From Siniperca chuatsi (taxonomy: Eukaryota > Chordata > Actinopteri > Centrarchiformes > Sinipercidae): DNA of 64,000 nt. Both the position numbers and the translations under genes were made by a program. How positions within the stretch are numbered: position 1 is the stretch's first letter; every line of letters starts with the position of its first letter. The DNA lies in assembly GCF_020085105.1 (NCBI RefSeq), contig NC_058055.1, positions 28,123,372 to 28,187,371 on the forward strand. Direction: 5' to 3'. The notes below the pieces were generated by a model. That model was not told the DNA's origin. It ran no database searches and was given only the letters and a program-made list of their open reading frames with translations. Shown one piece after another: positions 21,840-34,089 of the stretch.

Positions 21840-24110
21840 TCACCGTGAAAAATAAGTATCCTCTGCCTCTCATCAACTCAGCCTTCGAACCCCTGCACGG
21901 GGCCACCATTTTCACTAAACTGGACCTCCGCACCGCCTATCACCTGGTCCGGATACGGGAAGGGGACGAATGGAAGACCGCTTTCAACACGCCCCTAGGT
22001 CACTTTGAATACCTGGTCATGCCATTTGGGCTCACCAACGCACTGGCAGTTTTCCAAGCACTGGTCAATGATGTCCTTTGCAATTTCTTGAACCGTTTTG
22101 TTTTTGTCTACCTTGACGACATCCTCATCTTCTCCCGAGACCTAGCCAGTCACGTCATACACATCCGTCAGGTCCTACAGCGACTGCTGGAAAACAGACT
22201 CTTCGTCAAGGCCGAAAAGTGCTAATTCCACACTAAATCGGTGAGCTTCCTGGGTTACATTCTGGAGAGTGGACAAATGAGGATAGATCCAGCCAAGGTT
22301 AAAGCGGTGTCGGAGTGGCCCACGCCTCTCGCAAACAGCTACAAGACTTCCATGGATTCGCCAACTTTTACCAGAGATTCATTCAAGATTATAGTCATGT
22401 GGCGGCTCCGCTCAACAAGCTCACCTCCTCCAAGGTTTCCTTCTCCTGGAACACTGAAGCAGATGCTGCCTTAGCTAAACTCAAGTCCCTGCTCAGCTCC
22501 TATCCTTATCCAACCCGATCCAGCGCGTCAGTTCACGGTAGAGGTGGATGCTTCAGACGTGGGAGTCGGGGCCGTACTCTCCCAGTATTCCAACACCGAC
22601 CAGAGACTCCATCCTTGTGCCTTCTCCCAATGACTCACCCCCGCCGAACGGAATTATGATGTGGACAACAGGGAGCTGTTGGCACTAAAGATGGCATTAG
22701 AGGAGTGGTGACACTGGCTGGAAGGAGCGGAGCAACCATTCATAGACTGGACGTACCACAAAAATCTACAGTACATCCGGTCAGCCAAAAGACTCAACTC
22801 TTGGCAGGCACGATGGGCAGTGTTTTAATTTTATACTCACCTACCGACCCGGGTCAAAGAACATTAAGGCCGACGCGCTATCCCGCCAAGATCCCCGGAC
22901 AACGAACCCAGATCAGACACTATACTGCCTCCGACATGCGTGGTGGCCGCCTTAACGTGGGAAATAGAGGTCGTGGTAAGGGAGGCCCAGAGAGACTAGC
23001 CAGACCCAGGCGACGGACCTCCTAACCACATGTTTGTTCCGGACGCTACTTGCTCCCAGGTGCTTCAGTAGGTACATAACTCCCGCTTCGTCTGTCACCC
23101 TGGTATTACTCGAAAGCGTTCGAGTAATACCATAATAATATCTCTACTCCGCCGTCACTTTTGGTGGGGCACCATGGAGGCATATACCCGGGCCTTTGTG
23201 GCCGCTTGTGCCATCTGTGCTCAAGGGAAATCCGCTCATTGGCAACTGGCCGGTCTGCTTCAACCACTCCCAGTCCCCTGTTGCCCGTGGTCCCACGACG
23301 CACTAGATTTTGTTACCAGACTGCCCCCATCACAGGGAAACACCACCATCCTTACAATTGTGGATCGGTTCTCCAAGGCGGTGCACTTCGTTGCCTTACC
23401 CAAACTCCCCTCAGCTCTGGAAACAGTGGACCTCCAGACCCAACAAGTCCGGCTCCATGGGATCCTGTTGGACATTGTCTCAGACAGGGGGCCCCAGTTT
23501 ATCTCTCAGGTTTGTAAATCCCTCTGTCAAGCTCTGGGAGCCACCCTAAGTCTTATGGTCAGACGGAGAGGGCGAACCAGGACCTTGAGGCAGCTCTCCG
23601 CTGCGTAGCTGCCTCCAATCTATCCTCTTGGAGTTCCCAACTCCCTTGGATTGAATATGCACACTATTTTCTTACCTGTGCTGCTTCTGGCCTCTCCCCA
23701 TTTGAGTCTTCACTAGGATACCAGCCACCTCTGTTTCCATCCAGGAGGGTGAGCCTGCAGTCTCGTCCGTGCAGCACCACCTCCGCCATTGCAAGAAAAT
23801 CTGGAGAGAGACCCAAGTAGCACTTCTCTGGTCAACCGAGAAGAACCGTCAGATCGTAGACCGACACCGGATGCCTGCACCCACATTCGAACCAGGTCAG
23901 AGTGTTTGGTTATCTTCCAGAAATATCCCTTTAAGGACCGAGTCCAAAAAACTGTCTCCCCACTACATCGGCCCATTTGTCATTGATCGTATCATTAACC
24001 CCTCTGCCGTCAGACTTAAATTACCCCGCTTCATGAGAGTCCATCCTACCTTTCATGTCTCTCAACTCAATACTGTGGATACTGTGGTAGTCAGCCACCC
24101 TATCCTTCCC
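21840..24110 (+). pseudogene. Ty3/Gypsy chromovirus element 4, pol remnant
   Basis: The same or a closely related family as element 3, 5'-truncated. RT at 21,845-22,225 has [37 protein letters not shown] and a preserved catalytic [10 protein letters not shown] (about 22,108-22,137). A stop interrupts at 22,225. The connection and RNase H follow in shifting frames ([18 protein letters not shown] at about 22,246; the [12 protein letters not shown] region at about 22,550). The integrase N-part and core lie at 23,174-23,608 ([43 protein letters not shown]) and the C-terminal part at 23,769-24,090 (YIGPFVIDRIINPSAVRLKL). Many frameshifts; not functional. Confidence 0.85.
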
Positions 24111-24937
24111 ATCCCTGTGTTCTCTTTTGTACTCTCCTTCCTTTGTGTGTCTTGTATGTCCCCGACTGGTCTCTGGATGTGTGTGTGTGCATGTGTGTGT
24201 ATGTCGTCTGGTCTGGCTCCATGGTTTCCCGCCTGCTGCTGATCACCGGCACACCTGTCTTCAATCTACCATCAGTCTCCACAGCTTAAATACCAGGCTC
24301 TCCCACACCACCAGATCGTCTCCGTACACTTCTACGACTACTACGTCAAGGTTCCTGACTTAAGAAAGTTAAATACCATTTGCTAGTACTGTTTGTTACC
24401 TCGTTTTTGATCCTGTTCTACTTTGCCTCAGGATTATCCTGAGCCAGTGATCGCAGCTTCTGCCTCCTTCTTGATTTCTGCCAGCCTGTCTCCCTGTCTC
24501 TCCAGCCACACCGTCTTGCCTGTCTCCATAAACTACACCACTGAGCCAGACCTTTTGGACCCGACCTGCTCCATGCTACTGGTTCCGCTGATGGTCAGTC
24601 TCCACACCTCACTCCACCCAACTCCACACCGCGGCCAGTCCAGGTCTACACTGCACCACCTGTCCCTCGCCTCGGGACCGCTGTCTGTCCAGATCCACAC
24701 ATCACCCCCAACTCCACACTGCAGATCTGCTGCCAGCCCAGGCCAACACTCCACCGCCTGCTCTGCGCTACGGACCTGTCTGCCTGTCCAGATCCACATG
24801 GCACTCAACTCAAGTCAGGCTGGTAACCACTGCTTCAGTCTCCACTCCTGAACCATTGCTGCTTCCCCTGAGCCACTGAAAAAGGTGCCGAAGGCTTCAC
24901 TCAGGAAAACTACACCCCTTCCCACTGAAACTGCATA
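24111..24937 (+). mobile_element. Probable Gypsy LTR / 3' region, uncertain
   Basis: Pyrimidine-rich sequence after element 4. It contains a short GT run (24,180-24,201) and an LTR-like stretch with CAGCTTAAATACCAGGCTCT and GTTCCTGACTTAAG. The open frame at 24,423-24,851 is rich in Ser, Thr, Pro and His from repeated TCCA/CACC words and matches nothing I know. The chromodomain seen in element 3 is missing. Confidence 0.35.
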
Positions 24938-25671
<734 letters not shown>

Positions 25672-26339
25672 TTACATTACATGTAATGGGACACACACCT
25701 TCCAAAAAGTTCAACTTTTGTTTCGTCAGTCCACAGAGTATTTTCCCAAAAGTCTTGGGGATTATCAAGATGTTTTCTGGGAAAATGATATGAGCCATAA
25801 TGTTCTTTTTGCTCAGCAGTGGTTTTGGTCTTGGAGCTCTGCCATGCAGGCCATTTTTGCCCAGTCTCTTTCTTATGGTGGAGTCATGAACACTGACCTT
25901 AACTGAGGCAAGTGAGACCTGCAGTTCTTTGGATGTTGTTGTGGGGTCTTTTGTGACCTCTTGGATGAGTCGTCGCTGCGCTCTTGGGGTAATTTTGGTC
26001 AGCCGGCCACTCCTGGGAAGGTTCACCACTGTTCCATGTTTTCGCCATTTGTGGATAATGGCTCTCACTGTGGTTCGCTGGAGTCCCAAAGCTTTGGAAA
26101 CGGCTTTATAACCTTTTCCAGAGATCTTTGATAGATCTCAATTACTTTCTTTCTCATTTGTTCCTCAATTTCTTTGGATCTCGGCATGATGTCTAGCTTT
26201 GGAAGATCTTTTGGTCTACTTCACTTTGTCAGGCAGGTCCTATTTAAGTGATTTCTTGATTGAGAACAGGTGTGGCAGTAATCAGGCCTGGGTGTGGCTA
26301 GAGAAATTGAACTCAGGTGTGATAAACCACAGTTATGTT

Positions 26340-26446
26340 TTAATAGGGGGTCAATCACTATTTCACACAGGGCCATGTAGGTTTGGATTTTGTTTTCCCT
26401 TAATAATAATAACCTTCATTTAAAAACTGCATTTTGTGTTTCTACA
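26340..26446 (-). repeat. Tc1 right terminal inverted repeat, truncated
   Basis: Complementary to the inner half of the left repeat (GGGCCATGTAGGTTTGGATT, TTCCCTTAATAATAATAACC, TAAAAACTGCATTTTGTG). Similarity stops at about 26,446. The outer 110 bases or so, including the CACTG end, are missing, so no transposase could excise this copy. Confidence 0.75.
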
Positions 26447-27430
26447 CCCTTGGTGAGGAAGGTTACAGCCTCCTCATCACTCCACACAGATCTTATGTTT
26501 TCAGCTCTTCATGCTTCATGTACTTCATTTATTCACTGTTTTTTTTTCCACAAACATTTACACCTCATACAAGCTAAAAACCAACACATATTGAAAAATC
26601 CATGTGATTTCACTTTGTTTAATGACAGATGGCTAAGATGAGAGTTATAGTATCATTACTATTATTTACAAAGCACTACAGAGCATCAAAATTCACAGGT
26701 TTTGTCATGGTTTTTGTCATTTTTTTCAGGTTTCCAGAATTTTATTTAATGTGTATTTATTTCAAAATGAAAAAATGTGTCCGTTTGACAGATTAAATCT
26801 TACTACTAATGTGCAAATCAATATGTAATTAACTATCTAACTATCTGTGTCCTACAAGTCAGTGTGTGATGAATCTGACATTTTTACACATTTTTTGTAG
26901 TGACACCTACTTTTTTTTTTCACGAATGGCTTCACCATTGGCCCAAAAATACCCAACCACAAAATAGTACTTATTGTTTATACAATGTTTTCAACTAATG
27001 TATTTATTTATAACATATTTGCAATATTGAGCTGAACTTCACTGTTAAACATAGTGTGTGTGGTATAAATAATCTTTCATGTGTAATTTGTTAACCAACT
27101 CAAAACATGAATGAAGCCAGTTTACTGCCTGCATGTTATTTATTTAACAATCTGTTTCACACATTTTACATTTCAGTCTGAAATTTACAGCCACAAAAAT
27201 GTGGTGTACTTTGAAAACTTTGATTGTGTGAATGTCACTTTAATTCTTTGTAACAGTGCTGAGCAGATTATTATGAACCTATACATTTCAGTACTCGAGC
27301 GTCGCACTAACTACGACTCGTTTTTTATGTCATTGAAATAGAATAGTGAGCAAAGAAAGTATTAAAGAATGCCATTTATTGACATCGCTTGGTCTTAATG
27401 TTCATATTGTGATGTATTTTCACCAGAGCA
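26447..27430. other. AT-rich intergenic DNA, no gene seen
   Basis: No long ORF, RNA gene or familiar repeat. A short T run lies at 26,910-26,922. The small open frames here have no recognisable motifs. Confidence 0.5.
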
Positions 27431-27439
27431 CATTTCCCA

Positions 27440-27640
27440 TAGTCCTTAAAGAGGCACTCCACCAATTTTACACATGAAGTTGAGTATACTTCACAAGGAG
27501 AACTACTCAGCCTGTGAACACAGTTGTAAAATGTCATTAGGGTTATCTCTTTTTTGACAGAAAAACTTTGGACCTTGACTGATACTACAGACAAATCTCG
27601 GCCTCTGCCGCCCGCTTCAGTTTTGATTTAAATTCTCTGT
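27440..27640 (+). repeat. Probable MITE
   Basis: It starts CTTAAAGAGGCACTCCACCA and ATTTTACACATGAAGTTGAG and includes GACAGAAAAACTTTGGACCT and CTCGGCCTCTGCCGCCC, blocks of a common fish non-autonomous repeat. No coding. The second end is not resolved. Confidence 0.45.
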
Positions 27641-28178
27641 CTCTTGTGAGTCCTCCAACTTTGTAGAAGTGCAGTACTAAATCACTGGCATCCCCCTTTA
27701 CTTTGAACAACACAACTTCATTAGTGATGAAAACATGTCCATAAATCCTTTAATACTTCTTGCCAAAGTAAACAGTCACAATTCCTAAAAAGGCATTTGA
27801 AACAATTAAAAATCATTAAAGGAACCTTAAAAAGCTAGTTCATAAGATTTAATAAACAAAAATATCAAGAATATCATACTGGATTGGAATCAATATTTTA
27901 TGTGAACCACCATTGATCAATAAGAAAGTAGGCTACATTTTGTAACAATGTGGTATGTTAAACTTTTTTACCAGAAAGTGATTAACAGGTAGCTTACTAT
28001 AATGTTATGGTTATTCCTTTACCCTGCTGCATTTTGAAACAGTACCATGAAATCATTTCAACATGATCCATGCAGAAATGAGTTCACCTTCCACTCAAAT
28101 ATTATTATTTATCGTATAAGCATCCAGTACAAAACTGTTAACATCTTCAGCCCGTCAGCCCTCTGATCACATAGTGTA
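27641..28178. other. OR3 downstream region, no gene
   Basis: AT-rich sequence lying 3' of OR3 on its strand. It should hold its 3' untranslated region and polyadenylation signal, but none stands out clearly. Confidence 0.4.
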
Positions 28179-29129
28179 TCATTTTACATCCATTTTACCT
28201 ACTTTATTTTTATGGAACAAAGCAATAATCCTCTGCCTGACCTCTTTAATTTGCAACCCATAGATAACAGCATTCAGGGCAGGCAAGGCAACATGTCCCA
28301 GGACAGCCGCCACTTTCCTGTGGTCTGACAGCTGAGGGAAACGGTGCAGGATCACAATAATGAAGCCGGACACCAGCAGGATGATGTACACAGCCAGGTG
28401 GGTGGCACAGGTTTGCAACGCCCGGCTGTTCAGCACCTTGTTTTTACTGAGCACACACACTGCAGCAATTTTCAGGTAGGTGAGAGTGACGCTGCCGATG
28501 GAGGAGCCCAGCAGGACCACTGTGAAGCTGAGGCCATAGATGTTATTGATGAGGACACTTTCACAGGACAGCTTGAACAAGGAGGCGTTATCGCAGAACG
28601 GGTTGAAAATAACTGCCCTGCAGCGTGACAAGCAGACGCTGAGGCCCACGAGGATCGACACCATCAATAAAACCACCATCCAGGCCGACACCGACAGCTT
28701 CACCACCATCCTGCTGGTCATGATGGTGGCGTAACGCAGGGGGTTGCAGATGGCCACGTAGCGGTCGAAGGCCATGATCATGAGTACAGTGTGAGAGGCG
28801 CTTGCATGGAGATGAACACAGAAGGCCTGAATGGCACAATCGATATAATGAATGTGCCGCTCTAAGTTTGATATTAAAAGATCTCTGAGTACATGAGGTA
28901 TAATTATCGTGGCCCCAAAAACATCATTAATGCTCATGTTGCAGAGGAGCAGATACATGGGCTGGTGGAGGCTCCTCTCCATGGTGATCAGGACTACCAG
29001 GCCGATGTTGGACACCATGATGAAGATGTAGATGAGGAGAAGGAGGATAAAGGCGGGAATGAAGGACTGGGGGGTGACCTTTAACCCCTCCAGGATTAAG
29101 ATATCTTCACCGAAAGTCTGGTTTTCCAT
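28179..29129 (-). CDS. Odorant receptor (teleost main OR family), OR3
   Basis: A 316-residue single-exon receptor with NQT at 3-5, FDRYVAICNPLRY at 121-133, SRALQTCATH at 235-244 and NAVIY at 286-290. It is a clear paralogue of OR1 and OR2, but its similarity is uneven. Residues about 105-250 are almost identical to OR2, while residues 70-100 (IIIPHVLRDLLISNLERHIH) and the end from about 260 (RFPQLSDHRKVAAVLGHVAL) differ strongly. An acceptor-like TTTGTTGCTATGTGACAG lies just before the ATG on the minus strand, suggesting a 5' untranslated exon. Its first 84 codons were copied to 36,018-36,267 by the tandem duplication that starts inside this gene at about 28,877. Confidence 0.93.
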   Translation of the reverse strand: MENQTFGEDILILEGLKVTPQSFIPAFILLLLIYIFIMVSNIGLVVLITMERSLHQPMYLLLCNMSINDVFGATIIIPHVLRDLLISNLERHIHYIDCAIQAFCVHLHASASHTVLMIMAFDRYVAICNPLRYATIMTSRMVVKLSVSAWMVVLLMVSILVGLSVCLSRCRAVIFNPFCDNASLFKLSCESVLINNIYGLSFTVVLLGSSIGSVTLTYLKIAAVCVLSKNKVLNSRALQTCATHLAVYIILLVSGFIIVILHRFPQLSDHRKVAAVLGHVALPALNAVIYGLQIKEVRQRIIALFHKNKVGKMDVK

Positions 29130-29369
29130 ATCTCATCTGTCACATAGCAACAAAGACTTTTGTGTGGATAACAACTGCACTGCCCACAGTTATAGTTATA
29201 CAGAGTTACAGTTACAGAAAAGCAACATGATTTCACTATGACTCTATAAATGACTGAATGAAGTTACCACAGTGAATATAAAATAGACAATGACACGTTG
29301 TTATTTGACACACATTGTTACTCTGAACTGTTGTTATTCTTAATTTGTTTTACAGGTATGAAGGGTTGG

Positions 29370-29884
29370 TTAAAGGGTTGGTTCACCTAAATTACAAAAA
29401 ATGGCATTTAGAGATTTCAAAAATGTCCCAGAAACAGTGTTCGCAGGAACAATGTCCCAGTTAGGCTATGAACCGTTTCCCCTGGAAGTAACTTCTAAAA
29501 AAGAAGACTGTTGGGAGTGTGTGTCAATCCAGAGTAACAGGGACAAGTCAAGGGTCAAGTCAGTTTTATTTTTATAGCCCAATATCAGAAATTTGCCTCA
29601 AGTGGTTTTACAGTCTCTATCGCATACAACTTCCTCTATCCTTAGACCCTCGATTCGGATAAAGAAAAACTCCCCCAAAAAAAACTTTTTAGGAGAAAAG
29701 AAGCCTCAGGAAGAGCAACAGAGGAGGAACCCCTCTTCTAGGACAGATACATTGCTGTTTAATTTTTTAAATGTCAGGTTTTCAAATTCCATTCACCTCC
29801 GATGTATTAGAGTGAAGGCAGAAACAGAGCCAAGGCAAATACAACTAAAACTATATCTATAATGTGGGTGAACCGACTCTTTAA
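29370..29884. repeat. MITE with terminal inverted repeats and nested repeat
   Basis: The ends TTAAAGGGTTGGTTCACC and GGGTGAACCGACTCTTTAA are imperfect inverted repeats, and TTAA could be the target site. Inside, about 29,545-29,815 is a different common fish repeat (GTCAGTTTTATTTTTATAGC, CCAATATCAGAAATTTGCCT, TAGACCCTCGATTCGGATAA), so a nested insertion. The open frame at 29,593-29,862 is contained in it and is not a gene. Copied at about 36,508-37,024. Confidence 0.65.
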
Positions 29885-30918
29885 AACAGCTTGAAGATAA
29901 GCAAGTGTAAAGTTTTGTTCTCAGTACAAGACTAGATGATTTCTTTCTGAACACAAGGTATCCTCCACTAAGTGAGAACTCTTTGATGAGCTGCTACAGC
30001 AAATGAAGGATACATTCTTCTCACAACATAATGTAACTGCTATTTATCTAAGATACATTTAGATAAACACAGCTTCTAATAACTGAAATACACAATGAGG
30101 CAGCAGCCGTCATTACCTTCTGCAACACAAACCGCCCTCCGACCCCAGACCAGGAGTGAATCAACAGACACTTTTATTTGGAACCTCAGTGGCTGTCACC
30201 TGGTCAACTGTGGCTTGGCAACCATTGATACTCAGTACCGAGCATCATCATGCGTATCTCTTAATTCAACATAGTGGCATAAAGAGCGGGCAACAGATAT
30301 TATGTATATAAATATCTAAACCATTAAATATTTTGGGGGTTTTGCTTGTTTGTTTTTGACACATGTTTTGGATCATTTAGTGCTGATCAGTAAATATATT
30401 TTTTTGAGTCAACCTAATTTTTTGTTTGAGACTCATTTGCACTCATTGATTTCCTGCAATCCTCAAACATTAGGAGCGGTGGCAGCGAGCGGACAGGAGA
30501 GGAATGTTAGATCTGTTCAATGTTCATTTTCTGTGCTGATGGTTGTAATTAAGCATCATTGAGATAAACAAGTCACTCAACTGCAAAATATGTTATGAAA
30601 TTCATTACTGATGCACCCTTTGAGAGAATCAGGAACACTTGTTGATATGATTATTTTCGGATCATCTCTGTTTTCTAGTAGTATAAAACTCCCTATCATG
30701 TCCCAAAGTGAGAATCTTTTGACATTCAAAGGCCAGGATTCTATTAATATATTAGTATGTATTTGACCCATCCGTGTCCATTTTATAGTTTAAGTAATTG
30801 GTCTGTCATTAAAAATGAGGATAAAGAAAACTAAAAAATGTTGGGGAAAAATGCAAAGACAAGTACATTTCTTCTAAAAGATAGGTGGGGGTTAAACTCA
30901 TTTGTATTTACATTAAAA
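29885..30918. other. Intergenic, no gene
   Basis: No gene or known repeat. It lies between OR3's upstream side and the 3' side of the OR4 pseudogene and is repeated at about 37,025-38,058. Confidence 0.5.
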
Positions 30919-31854
30919 TTATGGCAAAATCTTTCTGGACTGAAACAATTTTGACAGGAATTTTCGTATCTCTTTAGACTGAACGCCATAAATAATGGGG
31001 TTGAGGCTGCCAGGGATGATATGAAACAGAATGGCAGAGAGTTTTCTGTAGTCTGAGGTGTGAGGGAAGCGATGCAGGATGATGATAAGCATTCCACATA
31101 AGAACATCATTACATATACAAAGAGATGAGTGCTGCATGTTCTCAAAGCTTTACTGTTCAAAGACTTGTTCTTACTGGTCAGACAAACTACTGTGATTTT
31201 AGTGTAGGTCAGAACCATGGTGCCTATAGAAGCTGTGAACAGGACTACAGTGAAAGTGAGGCCATAGACGTTATTGATGAACACACTCTCACAGGAGAGC
31301 TTAAACAGTGAGGCATTGTCACAGTAAGGATTTGTAATCAGAGTCCTGCATCGGTTCAGCCGTATGGTCAGGCCAAGAAGAATCCCAACCAAAACCAAGG
31401 CCACTCCCCAGGCAGAAACTGTCAGCTTGATCACCATCTTGTTGGTCATTATGGCAGCATAGCGTAGGGGATTGCAGATGGCCACATATCTGTCAAAAGC
31501 CATAATCATGAGCACTGTGTGGGAAGTTGTGGCAAACATGTGTGTGGTGAAAGCTTGGACCACACACTCATAATAACTGATGAGGCGCTCAGAGGGAGGC
31601 AGCAAGATATCTGAAAGCAAACGGGGCACCATGATAGAGTTTCCAAGGATGTCATTGACTGGCAGGTTGCAGAAAAGGAGATACATGGGCTGGTGAAGGC
31701 TTTTGTCAATGAAAACCAGGACTACAATGCCTACGTTGACAAATATAATAATTACGTAGGAGAAAAAGAAAAAAAAAGACAGGGTACATGGAAACTTCTG
31801 TGACTTTTAACCCTCCAGCTGGAGAGTAAAGCTGTTGAATGTGTAGTTTTCCAT
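30919..31854 (-). pseudogene. Odorant receptor OR4a, frameshifted copy
   Basis: A second OR type, otherwise very close to the intact gene at 38,059-38,997. The ATG at 31,854 is followed by 15 sense codons, then a one-base deletion in the CCCC run at about 31,811 gives an immediate TAA. A second, two-base deletion in the A-rich run at about 31,770 restores frame for the rest, so the net loss is exactly one codon. Translation from the next in-frame ATG (31,686; MYLLFCNLPVND) would lack TM1. The remaining frame is open to the stop at 30,919 and keeps FDRYVAICNPLRY and NPIIY. The open frame suggests recent loss. A sequencing or assembly error in the two homopolymers is the alternative. Confidence 0.85.
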
Positions 31855-31858
31855 CAAT

Positions 31859-32114
31859 CTGAAACAAAAGAAACAAAAGCTGATTTGTCACATGCATAAG
31901 GTCTTTCCAATCTAGATACAAGATATCAGTGACCAATTACACATTCTATGATGATCGTTTCTGCAAACGTAAATGAGGTGCTTTAACTCCAGAAGGTAGT
32001 TCATGAAAACGATTTCAAAAATCATTAAAAACCGAAGACCGGTTGTTGCCAGGCTACAATTTAACATAAATGAAATATTTCAATGATTAAATAATTGAAG
32101 CATTTAAATATTAC
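31859..32114 (-). other. Predicted 5'-UTR intron of OR4a
   Basis: On the minus strand a donor AAAAAG/GTAATA at 32,115/32,114 and an acceptor TTTGTTTCTTTTGTTTCAG ending at 31,859 bound a 256-base intron. The acceptor leaves only ATTG before the ATG. The same sites and length recur in the intact copy (39,002-39,257). A 5' untranslated exon followed by one coding exon is the classic OR gene layout. Confidence 0.6.
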
Positions 32115-32204
32115 CTTTTTATTTCTCTTGCCGTGCCTGCAGTCACTAATACCCACCAGCCAACCTTCTGCCAGAAGACCACAAGCTCTGTCTCAATTTT
32201 TATA
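32115..32204 (-). promoter_or_regulatory. Predicted promoter and 5'-UTR exon of OR4a
   Basis: TTTATAAAAATTG on the minus strand (TATAAAAA at 32,197-32,204) lies about 80 bases before the predicted donor, so transcription could start around 32,170 and give a first exon of about 55 bases. The block is preserved in the sister copy at 39,258-39,347. Confidence 0.5.
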
Positions 32205-32344
32205 AAGAGGTTTCGTCGTGGGTGATGTAACCTCAAGTTGTCAAGCTTGTAGCCACAGACGAGGACAGACGAGGTTAGGCAACACTGCTTAACTAACTGA
32301 TGAAGGTTGGCAGTGATTGTAGTTGAGTAAATCAAATGTGTCAA

Positions 32345-33235
32345 TATTCTGTATGAATGGCTCTGATACTAATCTGTTCCTAATACTCATAATCAGCTGG
32401 GCATTGCTGAGAGGTTGAAGAAAAACATTATTTATTGGCATTCACTTTGTCCAAAATATAATCATGATTAATTGCACATGAATGTAACTTTTAGAAGACA
32501 GAATTGCTTACTAAGAGGATGCAGGAAGAAAAGCTACTTGTTTCAAAGTCTACCTTAAGATCTCCCAGTGTCAAACTGCATTTTTACTATCAGAAGTGTA
32601 AAAATTCTATGTCCAATGGGCTCTTCCTTCTAACAGCTTTCACTATTGACTAAATCCCCAAAGGCTACCCCTTGAGTAGCTTGACAGACCTACTCATCAA
32701 TCAGAAGAGAGTGAGCCCTATAGTACAAACTCTTCCCTTCTGTTGCTCTTGAGAGAGCATTTCACCATCTTCACCTTCTTCCAACAATGCCAGACACAGT
32801 AACAGCAACCTTCGAATGTCGCCATGACAACCTTAACCTCCAAGATTTGTAGCCTTACCATGGTCCTCTAAGACTCCTCTAAGAGACGCAAGCATGACTG
32901 ATTTCAAGTTCCTGAAGTGCACCAGCTAGCCCAGGATCAGGTACACCCCTACAACCGGCTTGGATCTGCTGAAACAGGGTATTCAAGCACGCCAAGGAGC
33001 CCACAGACATCCTGCTGCCATCCGAACATCCTTGCAAGGGATGACTTTACTTCCGGCCTTATAGTCAAATCCAGACTGCTTCCAGATGTTTGGTTGTCAG
33101 AGTCATGCAACGCTTGTGATGAAAGAGGTCTAATTCAGGATGCCATCACTAGACAGAGTCTGGCCTGAGAGTTCCTAAGTCGAGCTGATTTACAGCCCAA
33201 AATCGACCCAAGTGTGCACCCCCAAAACTACGTCA
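32345..33235. other. Unit 1 spacer with a unit-specific block
   Basis: No gene. Bases about 32,650-32,975 have no counterpart in unit 2, where the flanks meet as ATTGATAGGGTATTC (39,787-39,801). The block is either an insertion in unit 1 or a deletion in unit 2. It has no terminal repeats I can see. Confidence 0.5.
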
Positions 33236-33470
33236 AATAGGGGGCTGTTGTCATCCACTAATTGCTGGGTTGGCAGTTCGATCCCCGGCTCCCGCAGTCC
33301 ACATGTCACAAGTGTCATTGAGCAAGACACTGAACTCCAATTGCTCCCAATAACTAGGCGAGTGCCTTGCATGGTAGCTCGCTGCATTCAGTGTGTGAGT
33401 GTTTGAATGGGGGAATGAGAGGCAAATTGTAAAGCACTTCGGATTAAAGCTCTATGTAAATGTAGTCGAT
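33236..33470 (+). mobile_element. tRNA-derived SINE
   Basis: It contains a B-box-like GCAGTTCGATCCCCGGCTC, then AGCAAGACACTGAACTCCAA, TTGCATGGTAGCTCGCTGCA, GTGTGAGTGTTTGAATGGG and the terminal CTCTATGTAAATGTAG, the block order of a common teleost tRNA-derived SINE. Its A box is not clear. Duplicated at 40,050-40,290. Confidence 0.65.
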
Positions 33471-34089
33471 TTTCAGTCCATCTGACAGCCATAAATAGTC
33501 CAGAGCCAATCCCCAGTGCCAGAATGCACTGTGTGCCGAAACCCTGTTGCACTCAGCCCAACTAAGATGGCTGCAAAGAAGGAAGCCAGTCTCTACTACG
33601 CAGGGGGAGAGTGAATGACTTGTTTTCTGCTGTGGCCTACGCACCTTACTGCACTATCAAGCCCTCTTCCTTCTTCCTGTAAGACACCTGACCATCAGAG
33701 AAGGAAAAGTCCCAGCATTTCAGCTCAGTCAACCTAACTACTTAGTCACTGCGATATTCAACCCATACAGTTTGAGGTTTTATTTAATCTGGTTTCTCAA
33801 CAACCCACTTCCTCTGGTCTTCGGCTGTTGGGGCTTGCTACATATGCAATTCTTGTGCTTGGTTTCTGTGCATCTGTTATACATCTTCTTGATTCTGCAC
33901 TTGAGCCTTTTCCTGTTTGTCTGCTGGGGCCTGTTCTCGGTCACTGACAGTTCCTGTTTCTCTGTTCGAGTCTGTATCTGTTTCTGTGCCTGTTCCTTTT
34001 GTTGAGGTCATGGTCTGTCTCTTTTGGACCTGTGTGCCTTGAGCATGTCTTATCATGTCTTTCTTCTCTGCCTGCACATCTCCCTCCCT
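33471..34089. other. Spacer, partly rearranged between units
   Basis: No gene. The stretch 33,620-33,860 is absent from unit 2, which instead has a shorter join at 40,440-40,480. Pyrimidine-rich, with repeated TGTCTG/CTGTTC words that open long but meaningless frames on both strands. Confidence 0.45.

Noticed and set aside
33236-33470. Possible tRNA gene because of the B-box-like GTTCGATCC
   Set aside because: No cloverleaf or complete A box; the downstream block order is that of a SINE.
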